The notes under the pieces: generated by a model
What the model saw: the letters and a program-made list of their open reading frames with translations, nothing else
What the model was told of the DNA's origin: nothing
Databases searched by the model: none
From: Hungatella hathewayi
Lineage (GTDB): Bacteria; Bacillota; Clostridia; Lachnospirales; Lachnospiraceae
DNA: 64,000 nucleotides
Assembly (NCBI GenBank): GCA_025149285.1
Contig: CP102274.1
Span: 4,738,001 to 4,802,000 of the forward strand
Reading direction: 5' to 3'
Shown: piece by piece, positions 35,652 to 43,321 of the stretch
Layout: each line of letters starts with the position of its first letter
How positions within the stretch are numbered: position 1 is the first letter of the stretch
Translations under genes and position numbers: made by a program

Positions 35652-35714
35652 TCCGGCACCTCCGATGTCATTATAACCCGGACGTCTTTTATTTTCCATC
35701 ACTCGGACGTATCC

Positions 35715-35744
35715 TTAAGCATTCTTAAGAAAGCAGTATATAAT
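35715..35744 (+). promoter_or_regulatory. TTAAG-N5-TTAAG direct repeat with a correctly placed -10 box
   Basis: TTAAG at 35715-35719 and 35725-35729 form a direct repeat with 10-base period, as bound by OmpR-family regulators such as CiaR. On the plus strand a perfect TATAAT follows at 35739-35744, 9 bases after the repeat, so the repeat replaces the -35 box. This predicts response-regulator activation toward the SsuBC-like genes. The same site lies upstream of the regulator gene itself. Confidence 0.55.
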
Positions 35745-35775
35745 CAGGCTCCGATTCCAAACTTCCATCCCGTAC

Positions 35776-35805
35776 TTGCAACTTCCCGGACTTTGTACAT
35801 ATCAT
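35776..35805 (+). promoter_or_regulatory. Second promoter of the SsuBC-like operon
   Basis: TTGCAA (35776-35781), an 18-base spacer and TATCAT (35800-35805), 40 bases before the ATPase start. Confidence 0.5.
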
Positions 35806-35844
35806 AACACTATATCAGATAAATCTGTTATACAAGGAGGACCC

Positions 35845-36612
35845 ATGAAGCCAAAACTGGAAGTTTGTGGGGTCAGCTACTCCTATCATTCCCTCGAGGG
35901 TGAGACTCTGGCCCTTTCCAATATATCATTTACGGTAGATAACGGGGAATTCATTGCCATCGTCGGACCTTCCGGCTGTGGAAAATCCACCCTGCTGTCC
36001 TTATTGTCCGGTCTGATCGAACCGGATGAAGGAGAGATTATCATAGACGGAGTCCCGCGTACACATTCCGGTGCGGGCATCGGATACATGCTGCAGCGGG
36101 ACCATTTATTCGAGTGGCGCACCATCCTGGGCAACGCCGAATTAGGACTGGAAATTCAGAAAAAACTGAACGACGGTTCCAAAAAGAAATTACATGAGAT
36201 GTTGAATACTTACGGACTTGAGGCATTTAAAAACTCCCGTCCGTCAGAGCTGTCCGGAGGTATGAGGCAGCGTGCGGCTCTCGTCCGTACACTGGCCCTG
36301 GAACCGGACCTTCTTTTATTAGACGAACCCTTTTCCGCTCTGGATTACCAGACAAGACTTGCAGTCTGCGATGATATCAGTTCCATCATAAAAAGTACCC
36401 ATAAGACAGCGATTCTGATCACCCACGATCTATCGGAGGCCATCAGCGTCGCCGACAGGGTTATCATTCTGACAAGCAGGCCGGGAAGAATGAAGGGCAT
36501 CGTCCCTGTTTCCTTCGGAGATGGCTATGTAAGGCCACTGGAACGCCGGAATACTCCGGAATTCTCCGCTTATTTTAATCAGGTATGGAAGGAGCTGCAG
36601 AACCATGATTGA
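35845..36612 (+). CDS. SsuB/TauB-type ABC importer ATP-binding protein
   Basis: A 255-residue nucleotide-binding protein of the nitrate/sulfonate/taurine importer class. Walker A is GPSGCGKST, the signature is LSGGMRQR, Walker B is LLLLDEPFSALD, and the switch histidine is in ILITHDLSEAI. The start is ATG at 35845 with AAGGAGG; an upstream ATG at 35776 lies inside the promoter. It overlaps the permease gene by 8 bases. Substrates of this class include sulfonates, nitrate, bicarbonate, and thiamine or riboflavin precursors. No substrate-binding protein follows, so the substrate is open. Confidence 0.92.
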   Translation: MKPKLEVCGVSYSYHSLEGETLALSNISFTVDNGEFIAIVGPSGCGKSTLLSLLSGLIEPDEGEIIIDGVPRTHSGAGIGYMLQRDHLFEWRTILGNAELGLEIQKKLNDGSKKKLHEMLNTYGLEAFKNSRPSELSGGMRQRAALVRTLALEPDLLLLDEPFSALDYQTRLAVCDDISSIIKSTHKTAILITHDLSEAISVADRVIILTSRPGRMKGIVPVSFGDGYVRPLERRNTPEFSAYFNQVWKELQNHD

Positions 36613-37399
36613 GACACATCCTACTCTGGCACAACAGGAATTCATTGCCAAAGAAATGCTTCACCGCCGGAATGTCCGGATTCTGCGCATCATGCTGCTG
36701 GTGCTCTTTCTCGCTCTGTGGGAACTGTGCGCAAGACTGGGCATCATCAATGATTTCATCTTCAGTTCTCCCTCCAGAATGACCATATGCTTCATAAGCA
36801 TGGTGAAGGACGGTACGATCTTTCTCCACACTGGTGTTACAGTTATGGAAACACTGGTAAGTTTTGCTCTCGTCGTCGTGGTCGGTCTTGCAACCGCGAT
36901 CCTGTTATGGTCCAGCCGCAGCGTTTCCGAGGTTTTAGAGCCTTATCTCGTCATGCTCAACAGTCTTCCGAAATCGGCTTTGGCCCCGATCCTGATCGTA
37001 TGGCTGGGCAACAACATAAAGACTATCATTGTGGCCGCTATCTCTGTGGCCGTCTTTGGCTGTATCATGACGCTTCACACCGGCTTCATGCAGACAGATC
37101 CGGATAAAATCAAACTCATCTATTCCCTCGGCGGAACGAAAAAAGATGTGCTCACTAAGGTCCTGCTGCCCGGCTCCGTACCGCTGATTATCAGCAATAT
37201 GAAGGTAAACATCGGACTCTGCCTTGTTGGTGTTATTATTGGAGAGTTTTTGGCGGCGAATAAGGGACTTGGATATTTGATCATTTATGGAAGTCAGGTC
37301 TTTAAGATGGATTTAGTCGTCATGTCGATCGTTATTCTTTGTATTGTTTCAGCAATTTTATATCAGGGGATTACGATTCTGGAAAAGAAAATGAAATAA
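36605..37399 (+). CDS. SsuC/TauC-type ABC importer permease
   Basis: A 264-residue permease with about six membrane helices (first at 30-50, LRIMLLVLFLALWELCARLG). The cytoplasmic loop KLIYSLGGTKKDVLTKVLLPG corresponds to the EAA loop contacting the ATPase. LNSLPKSALAPILIVWLG is the typical SsuC segment. It overlaps the ATPase by 8 bases and is ended by a strong hairpin. The usual third component, an extracytoplasmic binding lipoprotein, is missing; one encoded elsewhere may serve it. Confidence 0.92.
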   Translation: MIETHPTLAQQEFIAKEMLHRRNVRILRIMLLVLFLALWELCARLGIINDFIFSSPSRMTICFISMVKDGTIFLHTGVTVMETLVSFALVVVVGLATAILLWSSRSVSEVLEPYLVMLNSLPKSALAPILIVWLGNNIKTIIVAAISVAVFGCIMTLHTGFMQTDPDKIKLIYSLGGTKKDVLTKVLLPGSVPLIISNMKVNIGLCLVGVIIGEFLAANKGLGYLIIYGSQVFKMDLVVMSIVILCIVSAILYQGITILEKKMK

Positions 37400-37401
37400 A
37401 C

Positions 37402-37444
37402 AAAAGAAGCGCCATTATTCTATAAGATTGATGGCGCTTCTTTT
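37402..37444. terminator. Bidirectional terminator after the SsuBC-like operon
   Basis: A perfect 14-bp stem AAAAGAAGCGCCAT (37402-37415) with 37431-37444, A-run left and T-run right. It ends both the importer operon and the convergent dehydrogenase/glycosidase operon. Confidence 0.9.
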
Positions 37445-37500
37445 GACTGTACTATCCGATGTAGAATCAAGCTCTGCCTGAATCCCTCTTCCAATATTCT

Positions 37501-38520
37501 CTACACAACTGTCGTCATCGTCCCCGCTCTCGCAAAGTCGATCTCACAGTCCAGATTTTCCCCGTTCAGGAACCGTTCCATGTCATCAAGCACATAGCTG
37601 GTAACTGCGTACCTTCTGTCTGCCGTAGGCCCCGCTGCGTGAGGCATCAAAAGGACTCTCTCGCAATCCCGAAGCGGAGAATCCATGGGAAGCGGCTCTG
37701 TTTCATATACGTCAAGCGCCGCCCATACCGATCTCTCCTTCAGCACAGAGACCAGCGCCTCCTCATCGATCAGCGCACCGCGTGCCGTATTGACCAGCAG
37801 CGCGCCGTCTTTCATGCTGTTTAGCAGCTCTGCCCCTATGCTGTGCTTCGTCCTCATTGTCAGACTGTTGTGGAGCGAGACGATATCACAGGTTCGGAAG
37901 ATTTCTTCCGCTGACGCCGCCTCAATTCCCGCCGCCGCAAGTTCTTCCTCAGAAATATGACGGGATGAAACCAGGATCCTGCATCCGAAGGGCTTTAGAA
38001 ACTTCACGAGATACTCCGCGATCATCCCATATCCCACCAGACCCACGCTGCGGCCCAAAAGTCCTCTCGTTCCGATGAGGGAAGGCCATTCACCGGCCGC
38101 CATGCGGGCCTCATACTCTCCAATTTTCCTCAGGGAACAGAGCATATAAGTGAGAACTCCTTCTGCCACACTCTCCGCGAAGACCCGGTTGCCGCTGCAG
38201 ACCCGGATCCCCCTCTCAAATGCCGCGTCTCCCACCATGGGACGCACGGATCCGCCGATATGGGCGATCAGCTTCAGTTTGTCCGCATATTTCAATGTCT
38301 TCTCATAAAAAGGCGTATTTCCCCAGCCGCTGATACAGATATCGACTCCGCTCAGTTTTTCTGCCAGTTCTTCTTCGCTGAACTGCTCCGTATTCGTATT
38401 CCACTCCACACAGCCCAATTGCTCCAGACGTGCACTCAGCGCCTCCGAAAAAAAGCTGTCCCGCATCTCTCCGGCCGGTATAGAGACCAGGATTTTTATT
38501 GGTTTTAATTTGTCTCTCAC
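37501..38520 (-). CDS. D-isomer-specific 2-hydroxyacid dehydrogenase
   Basis: A 339-residue NAD-dependent dehydrogenase of the D-3-phosphoglycerate/hydroxypyruvate type. The Rossmann domain has VGLVGYGMIAEYL (GxGxxA). Catalytic residues are Arg in LVNTARGALIDEEAL, Glu in DVYETEPL and His in LMPHAAG. It starts with a GTG overlapping the GH31 stop by 4 bases (GTGA), with GGAGAG before it. As last gene of an operon with GH88 and GH31 enzymes it may reduce a keto acid arising from uronate breakdown; this is inference. Confidence 0.88.
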   Translation of the reverse strand: MRDKLKPIKILVSIPAGEMRDSFFSEALSARLEQLGCVEWNTNTEQFSEEELAEKLSGVDICISGWGNTPFYEKTLKYADKLKLIAHIGGSVRPMVGDAAFERGIRVCSGNRVFAESVAEGVLTYMLCSLRKIGEYEARMAAGEWPSLIGTRGLLGRSVGLVGYGMIAEYLVKFLKPFGCRILVSSRHISEEELAAAGIEAASAEEIFRTCDIVSLHNSLTMRTKHSIGAELLNSMKDGALLVNTARGALIDEEALVSVLKERSVWAALDVYETEPLPMDSPLRDCERVLLMPHAAGPTADRRYAVTSYVLDDMERFLNGENLDCEIDFARAGTMTTVV

Positions 38521-40604
38521 GGCGTCTCTCTCCTTTCTATCCGAAACCGGTACCGCTGGCTGTTCTCCCCACCTGCAATTTCTATCTTACCATCTCCGTC
38601 CCGCCGTATCACCACTTTTCTCATTTCCTCATTTTCATACCGAAAAGAAGTAAAGTCGTCTTCATACAGGGTATACTCCCCCTCTTTCCAGCCATAGGAA
38701 CGAATCGTCATCTCAAACACCGTATCTTCTCTGACGCAGAGAACCGGTTCTGCCGTGGGAACTATGGCGCCGTCTCTCACAAATACGGGAATCTCCTCCT
38801 CCTTTGCCTGTACGGTAAATCTCCGGCCGCCCTCATAGGGCTGACCATCAAAAAAGCCATACCACAGCCCGCCAGGCAGATATACCTCTCTCGAATCTCC
38901 ATCTTCCAGAGTCAGCGGACACACCAGAAGGTCCTTTCCAAAGAAATACTGATCATCAATGTTACGTGCCTCATAATCCTCCGGGTCCTCAATCGCCATG
39001 GCCCGGACAGGCGGTATTCCAAGCTCATGATATTCCGCAAAAGCGCTGTATAAGTACGGAAGCAGTGACATTCGCAGCTCGAACAGCTTCCGGCAGGCAG
39101 CCATGTAAAACCCCCGTTCTTCCATCGCCTCATTTTGCAGATTCTTCTCTATACAGACCTGTTCCCACGGCGGATTCGGGATTCTCCAGCAGTTTAATAA
39201 CGCCTGGGGAGAAAATACGATCGTCTCGATTCTTCTTAACAGATCTTTTCCATTTGCACAGTCCCTCACCTCGGGTGCCCACAGCATCCCTGAAAAAGAG
39301 GCAGTAACCATTCCTCTGATAAATTCCCGGTGTCCGTATAAATCAGAATACAGGACAAACGGAAGCGGTGCCGCGAGCGCCCCGGAAGAGCGGACGGAAG
39401 ACAGTGTCCGGATGCCTCTGTTCTTAAACGCCCGGAAAATCAGTTCCTGATACAGCACCCCTACCGCATTGTGCATCTGTTCCCCATCCATGCCGGAAGG
39501 AAATTTTGTGGAATCCGGGAAGGACCAGTTAGAGGGATTAAAATCCGAATTATCACATTCGTCCAGCTTAAATCCGGCTATTCCATTTCGGATAAACTGC
39601 TCTTCGTGCCAGCCTGCAAATATATTCTGTGCCTCTTCCGTCGCAAAATCCGGCACCAGACCGTTCCATACCTCATAATTCCCGCTGTAATCCAGCAGCT
39701 TCTCATAAAACGGCGCAGCCGGATAGACAAAAATATGTTCCCAGAGATTCACATGATATCCATCCCGGTTTAAGGTGTCCACCATTTCCTGGTGATTGGG
39801 AAAGAGATATCCCCACTCATACGTGCAGGAATACGAGTGCGAGTGCCAGCCCGGTTCGATTCCAATTACATCTACTGGCATTTGATTCTCTCTGAAGCCC
39901 TTCGCCAGCTTCTTCACATGGTTCTCATCGCTGCCTCCGTACACCCGGTACCACATACCGAGCCCCCACATGGGCGGCAGACAGCCGCCTCCCGAAAACA
40001 GGTTGTACCGCATCACGGCTTCCTTCACGTTTCCTGCAAAGAAATACAGATCGATACCGCCCGCTGCCGGAATCTCAATGATGACCTTCCGTTCTTCCCT
40101 GGCCCGCTTGAACGCGTACAGCGCAGATTCACTGAATTCCTGATGCGGAATATTTACCTCCCGTTTCCCTGCAGATGCCCCTTTTTCCGTATTCGTCCCC
40201 ATATAAAAGGTGGCGTACCGATATGTATCCACCAACAGCCCGTATCCCGCCGTCGAGACGTAAAACGGAGCCGGTGCATGGCTCTCTCCCGTATCCATCC
40301 TGGGATCAGAATTCACCTTAATGTACCGCTTTCTTCCTGCCGCATTGAGACTCAACAGCTGAAGCCCAAACCCATAGATGTCTTCATCCGTCTTCATGGG
40401 AAGCGTCACCGTAATCCCGCGCGCTGTCTGTTCAAACTGAATTTCCGTTTCTTCAAACGGCAGAGCTGCGGCACCGTCTTTCCTCCCATTTTCCAACCGT
40501 TTAAGCGCGCCGTCCGCCATCTTACTTTTCCTCATGGAAACGGGCGTAAATGGTTCCGGTTTCTGATACGTTATCTTATAAATGCCTTCCGCTATTTTTT
40601 CCAT
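38517..40604 (-). CDS. Glycoside hydrolase family 31 (alpha-glycosidase)
   Basis: A 695-residue intracellular enzyme without signal peptide. An N-terminal beta-sandwich (with YGFGLQLLSLNAAGRKRYIK) precedes the barrel (GGCLPPMWGLGMWYRVYGG, DVIGIEPGWHS). The nucleophile is Asp348 in GFKLDECDNS (numbered from the ATG at 40604). The acid/base candidate is in the DLYGHREFIRG region, and beta-rich C-terminal domains follow. The family holds alpha-glucosidases, alpha-xylosidases and related enzymes; specificity cannot be told. The ATG at 40604 is preferred over the GTG at 40628 because AGGAGAGG is then correctly placed. It lies 17 bases after the GH88 gene. Confidence 0.9.
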   Translation of the reverse strand: MEKIAEGIYKITYQKPEPFTPVSMRKSKMADGALKRLENGRKDGAAALPFEETEIQFEQTARGITVTLPMKTDEDIYGFGLQLLSLNAAGRKRYIKVNSDPRMDTGESHAPAPFYVSTAGYGLLVDTYRYATFYMGTNTEKGASAGKREVNIPHQEFSESALYAFKRAREERKVIIEIPAAGGIDLYFFAGNVKEAVMRYNLFSGGGCLPPMWGLGMWYRVYGGSDENHVKKLAKGFRENQMPVDVIGIEPGWHSHSYSCTYEWGYLFPNHQEMVDTLNRDGYHVNLWEHIFVYPAAPFYEKLLDYSGNYEVWNGLVPDFATEEAQNIFAGWHEEQFIRNGIAGFKLDECDNSDFNPSNWSFPDSTKFPSGMDGEQMHNAVGVLYQELIFRAFKNRGIRTLSSVRSSGALAAPLPFVLYSDLYGHREFIRGMVTASFSGMLWAPEVRDCANGKDLLRRIETIVFSPQALLNCWRIPNPPWEQVCIEKNLQNEAMEERGFYMAACRKLFELRMSLLPYLYSAFAEYHELGIPPVRAMAIEDPEDYEARNIDDQYFFGKDLLVCPLTLEDGDSREVYLPGGLWYGFFDGQPYEGGRRFTVQAKEEEIPVFVRDGAIVPTAEPVLCVREDTVFEMTIRSYGWKEGEYTLYEDDFTSFRYENEEMRKVVIRRDGDGKIEIAGGENSQRYRFRIERRETP

Positions 40605-40621
40605 CTGCTTTTCCTCTCCTG

Positions 40622-41785
40622 TTACCACAGAAATACGTCCTGCCCCTTTAGCTTAAGCATTGCCTCTATAAAGAAATAATCTCCGTAAATAATGGGCATT
40701 TCATGATCCTTTTCATTATGATAGGAACCTGTGCATTTTGTCAGGAAGCAGTCGCTGTCCATACTGAAATCACAGTGTTCCCGGCATAATGCATGCAGAA
40801 GCTTAAGGGCGGCCCCCTCGTACAGTTCTTTTTCCAAGTCCCCCACTTCCTTTGCAATCTCCAGCAGGCCGCAGGCTGCGATGGCTGCGGCTGAATCGTC
40901 ATACCATAAAGGTTCTGCAGGCTGCCTGAAATCTACCGGGATCAGGCCGTCTTCGGGAATATTGGCGATAAAATAATGGGCGATCCGCTTCGCGGTATCT
41001 AAGTACTCCTGTTTTCCGGTATGGCGGTAGCTCATGAGAAAGCCGTACAGTCCCCATGTCTGTCCCCTTGTCCAGGACGATCCCTGACCATATCCCTGGC
41101 CGCCGTAATCCCGCACCATTTCTCCTGTAAATGGATCGAATTCCACAATGTGCCGCACCGAACCATCCGGTCTCACAAACGTTTCCATAACCGTATCTGC
41201 GTGCATTTTGGCTATCTGCTCAAACCGGGGATCCTTTGTTTCTTCGCTGGCCCAGTACAGCAGCGGAATATTAAATAAACAGTCAATAATCGCCCAGCCC
41301 CTCGTATCATCCTGGCTGCCCGGAATGTCATTCCAGGCACGGATAAATTTCCCCACCGGATTGAAACGGCCTGCCAGGAGATTTGCAGCGTGCAGCCCCC
41401 GTCTCCTCGAATCCGGGTTTCCTGTCAGACGGTAATCCGCCACTGCGCTCGGCAGGAACATGAAGCCGACGTCATGATGCAGCCCGTAATAATCGCTGAA
41501 GCACCGGTCCAGCTTCTCCTCCGAAAGCCGGGCGATTTTTGCATACTTCTCATCTCCCGCCACATGGTACATCTGCCAGAGCATGCCCGCCCAGAATCCG
41601 TTGCACCACCAGTTTATTCCGTCATCCGCCGAAAAGGTCTGATCTTCCCTGCTTCTGTCATCATGAACACCATTTATGGCCGTGTAGGGTATCTTGTTCC
41701 TTGACCGCTCACTGACCAGATCCATCTTTTTCATCATTTTTTCTACTGCCTCATCAATCCAGGCGTTATCCTGCAGACTTATCAT
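40622..41785 (-). CDS. GH88 unsaturated glucuronyl hydrolase
   Basis: A 387-residue cytoplasmic alpha6/alpha6-barrel enzyme that removes 4,5-unsaturated uronic acid from oligosaccharides made by polysaccharide lyases. It closely follows the Bacillus GL1 UGL pattern: NGFWAGMLWQMYHVAGDEKY, Asp105 in HHDVGFM, and the catalytic Asp168 in AIIDCLFNIPLLYWA, then SWTRGQTWGLYGF and YDDSAAAIAACGLLEIA. The ATG at 41785 has an AGGAGAG site; the ATG at 41806 lies inside it. It is the first gene of the GH88-GH31-dehydrogenase operon and implies that a lyase acts upstream, though no lyase is seen in the window. Confidence 0.93.
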   Translation of the reverse strand: MISLQDNAWIDEAVEKMMKKMDLVSERSRNKIPYTAINGVHDDRSREDQTFSADDGINWWCNGFWAGMLWQMYHVAGDEKYAKIARLSEEKLDRCFSDYYGLHHDVGFMFLPSAVADYRLTGNPDSRRRGLHAANLLAGRFNPVGKFIRAWNDIPGSQDDTRGWAIIDCLFNIPLLYWASEETKDPRFEQIAKMHADTVMETFVRPDGSVRHIVEFDPFTGEMVRDYGGQGYGQGSSWTRGQTWGLYGFLMSYRHTGKQEYLDTAKRIAHYFIANIPEDGLIPVDFRQPAEPLWYDDSAAAIAACGLLEIAKEVGDLEKELYEGAALKLLHALCREHCDFSMDSDCFLTKCTGSYHNEKDHEMPIIYGDYFFIEAMLKLKGQDVFLW

Positions 41786-41901
41786 ACTATTCTCTCCTGT
41801 TCTCATCCTGTTTTGCGGCTCCGGCCCAAAACCTCCGCCGGGAGTTCACCGCTTTTGTGTAACATTGGGTTCATCATTAAAATAGCAGAAGGAGGAGGAA
41901 A

Positions 41902-42036
41902 ATGAAACTGCATTTTTTAACGATTGAGTACACTTTTTATACATCTTTTCCTTCATTCTTCACTGGTTACAGCTCACTGGCAGGCTCTAATGACGACGTT
42001 TGTCCTCCTATTGCGTTTTCCATCCTCCTAAAGTAA
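41902..42036 (+). CDS. Possible small ORF or leader peptide (44 residues)
   Basis: An ATG at 41902 is preceded by a very strong GGAGGAGG at 7-base spacing and opens a 44-codon frame ending in TAA at 42034-42036, 32 bases before the winged-helix gene. The product (MKLHFLTIEYTFYTSFPSFF then a polar stretch and a hydrophobic end) matches no family I know. It could be a leader peptide, a small membrane peptide or a chance frame; the ribosome site is the main support. Confidence 0.35.
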   Translation: MKLHFLTIEYTFYTSFPSFFTGYSSLAGSNDDVCPPIAFSILLK

Positions 42037-42068
42037 AATAAGGATATAGGAAGGAAAGGAAAACCGCC

Positions 42069-43280
42069 ATGACAGAACCAAGTATTGAACAGATCAGAAT
42101 TTTCAGGCTCCGCTCCCATCATCTGGATGCTGTGTACCCGAAATCGGAGGCAGACAGGCTGGCCGGCGCGTGCGGTATGCAGAATACGCCGCCCGGAGCA
42201 TGGGAAACCGCCTTCTTTAACCGGGCGCCGGACTGTACCTTATCGGATATGGAACACCTGCTGTATGAACAGAAAACACTCCTGCAGGCATGGAGCTACC
42301 GGGGCACGCCGGTCGTGTTTCCGGTTTCGGAGAGCAGTGCTTTTCTGTCTGCGCTCATACCGGATGAACCGGAGCCATGGATTTATACGCAGGGAATCAC
42401 TCTGGCCCTTGACTACCTGCAGATGGATTCTGACAGCCTGCTCGAAATGCTGAAACAGGTAATTCCACAGCTGGACGATCACGTCATCGTCAGCAAGAGC
42501 GCCCTCGATCAGACTCTGGCCGGGTGGATGACGCCTCTGATTCCCGTCCAAAAACGGGAGCTATGGAATCAGCCCTCCATGTACGGCAGCCCCGATATCC
42601 AGACTGTCGGCGGAGCCGTTGTCTCCTTTCTGCTTCGGCCGTGTGCGTTTCACGGGCTCGTTGTATTCGGAAAACGGGACGGGATCAGCCCGACGTTTAC
42701 CTCATTTAAAAACTGGACAGGCAGCCCTCTCCCCCCGGATCGTGATGCTAAAAAGAAGCTGGTCCGAAAATACCTGCATTGCTATGGACCGGCGACCGCC
42801 GATATGTTTGCAAGCTGGCTGGGCTGCTCCGGCAAACAGGCGCGGCGTATGTGGAACACCATTTCAGAAGAATTGGAGCCTGTCACATTCTTCGGAAAAA
42901 AGGCATTTATCCTGTCAGAGGACAGGGAACGCCTCTTTGCTCCGGCCTCTTTTACCGGGAAGCACCCGGGAGATCTGCAGAGGAACCTCCTGCTGCTCGG
43001 AGGGCACGATCCTTACCTGGACCAGCGTGACCGCGCGGTTCTTCAACCCGATAAAACACTTCAGAAACAGATCTGGAAGCTTGTGACCAACCCCGGAGCA
43101 GTTGTATACCGCGGGGAGGTGATCGGAATCTGGACAACGAAAAAGAAGGCCAAAGGAATGGATATCAAAATGACCCTGTGGACCGATGCCGCCGGGAAAA
43201 CGCCACTTCAGAATCTTGCAGAGGAATACGCAGCGTTCCGGCAGCAGGCGCTGATGAACCTGGAAATCGCTCAACTTTAG
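42069..43280 (+). CDS. Winged-helix DNA-binding protein (AlkZ/YcaQ-like family)
   Basis: A 403-residue protein of the HTH_42 (AlkZ-like DNA glycosylase) family: N-terminal winged helices (EQIRIFRLRSHHLDAVYP, ACGMQNTPPGAWETAFFNR), a middle region with LVRKYLHCYGPATADMFASWLGCS, and a C-terminal beta domain ending with VVYRGEVIGIWTTKKK. Members excise alkylated bases or unhook DNA crosslinks. In the place of the QxQ/QxD catalytic motif one reads MQNT at 37-40, so glycosylase activity is uncertain. AAGGAAAGGA precedes the ATG. It is convergent with the group II intron and probably unrelated to the sugar genes. Confidence 0.78.
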   Translation: MTEPSIEQIRIFRLRSHHLDAVYPKSEADRLAGACGMQNTPPGAWETAFFNRAPDCTLSDMEHLLYEQKTLLQAWSYRGTPVVFPVSESSAFLSALIPDEPEPWIYTQGITLALDYLQMDSDSLLEMLKQVIPQLDDHVIVSKSALDQTLAGWMTPLIPVQKRELWNQPSMYGSPDIQTVGGAVVSFLLRPCAFHGLVVFGKRDGISPTFTSFKNWTGSPLPPDRDAKKKLVRKYLHCYGPATADMFASWLGCSGKQARRMWNTISEELEPVTFFGKKAFILSEDRERLFAPASFTGKHPGDLQRNLLLLGGHDPYLDQRDRAVLQPDKTLQKQIWKLVTNPGAVVYRGEVIGIWTTKKKAKGMDIKMTLWTDAAGKTPLQNLAEEYAAFRQQALMNLEIAQL

Positions 43281-43321
43281 ACCATGCCATAGAAATAACA
43301 ACAGCCAACACAATTTTTTCA

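Noticed and set aside
39792-40679. 295-residue plus-strand frame opposite the GH31 gene
   Set aside because: Antisense shadow of a well-supported glycosidase, rich in Arg, Pro and His.
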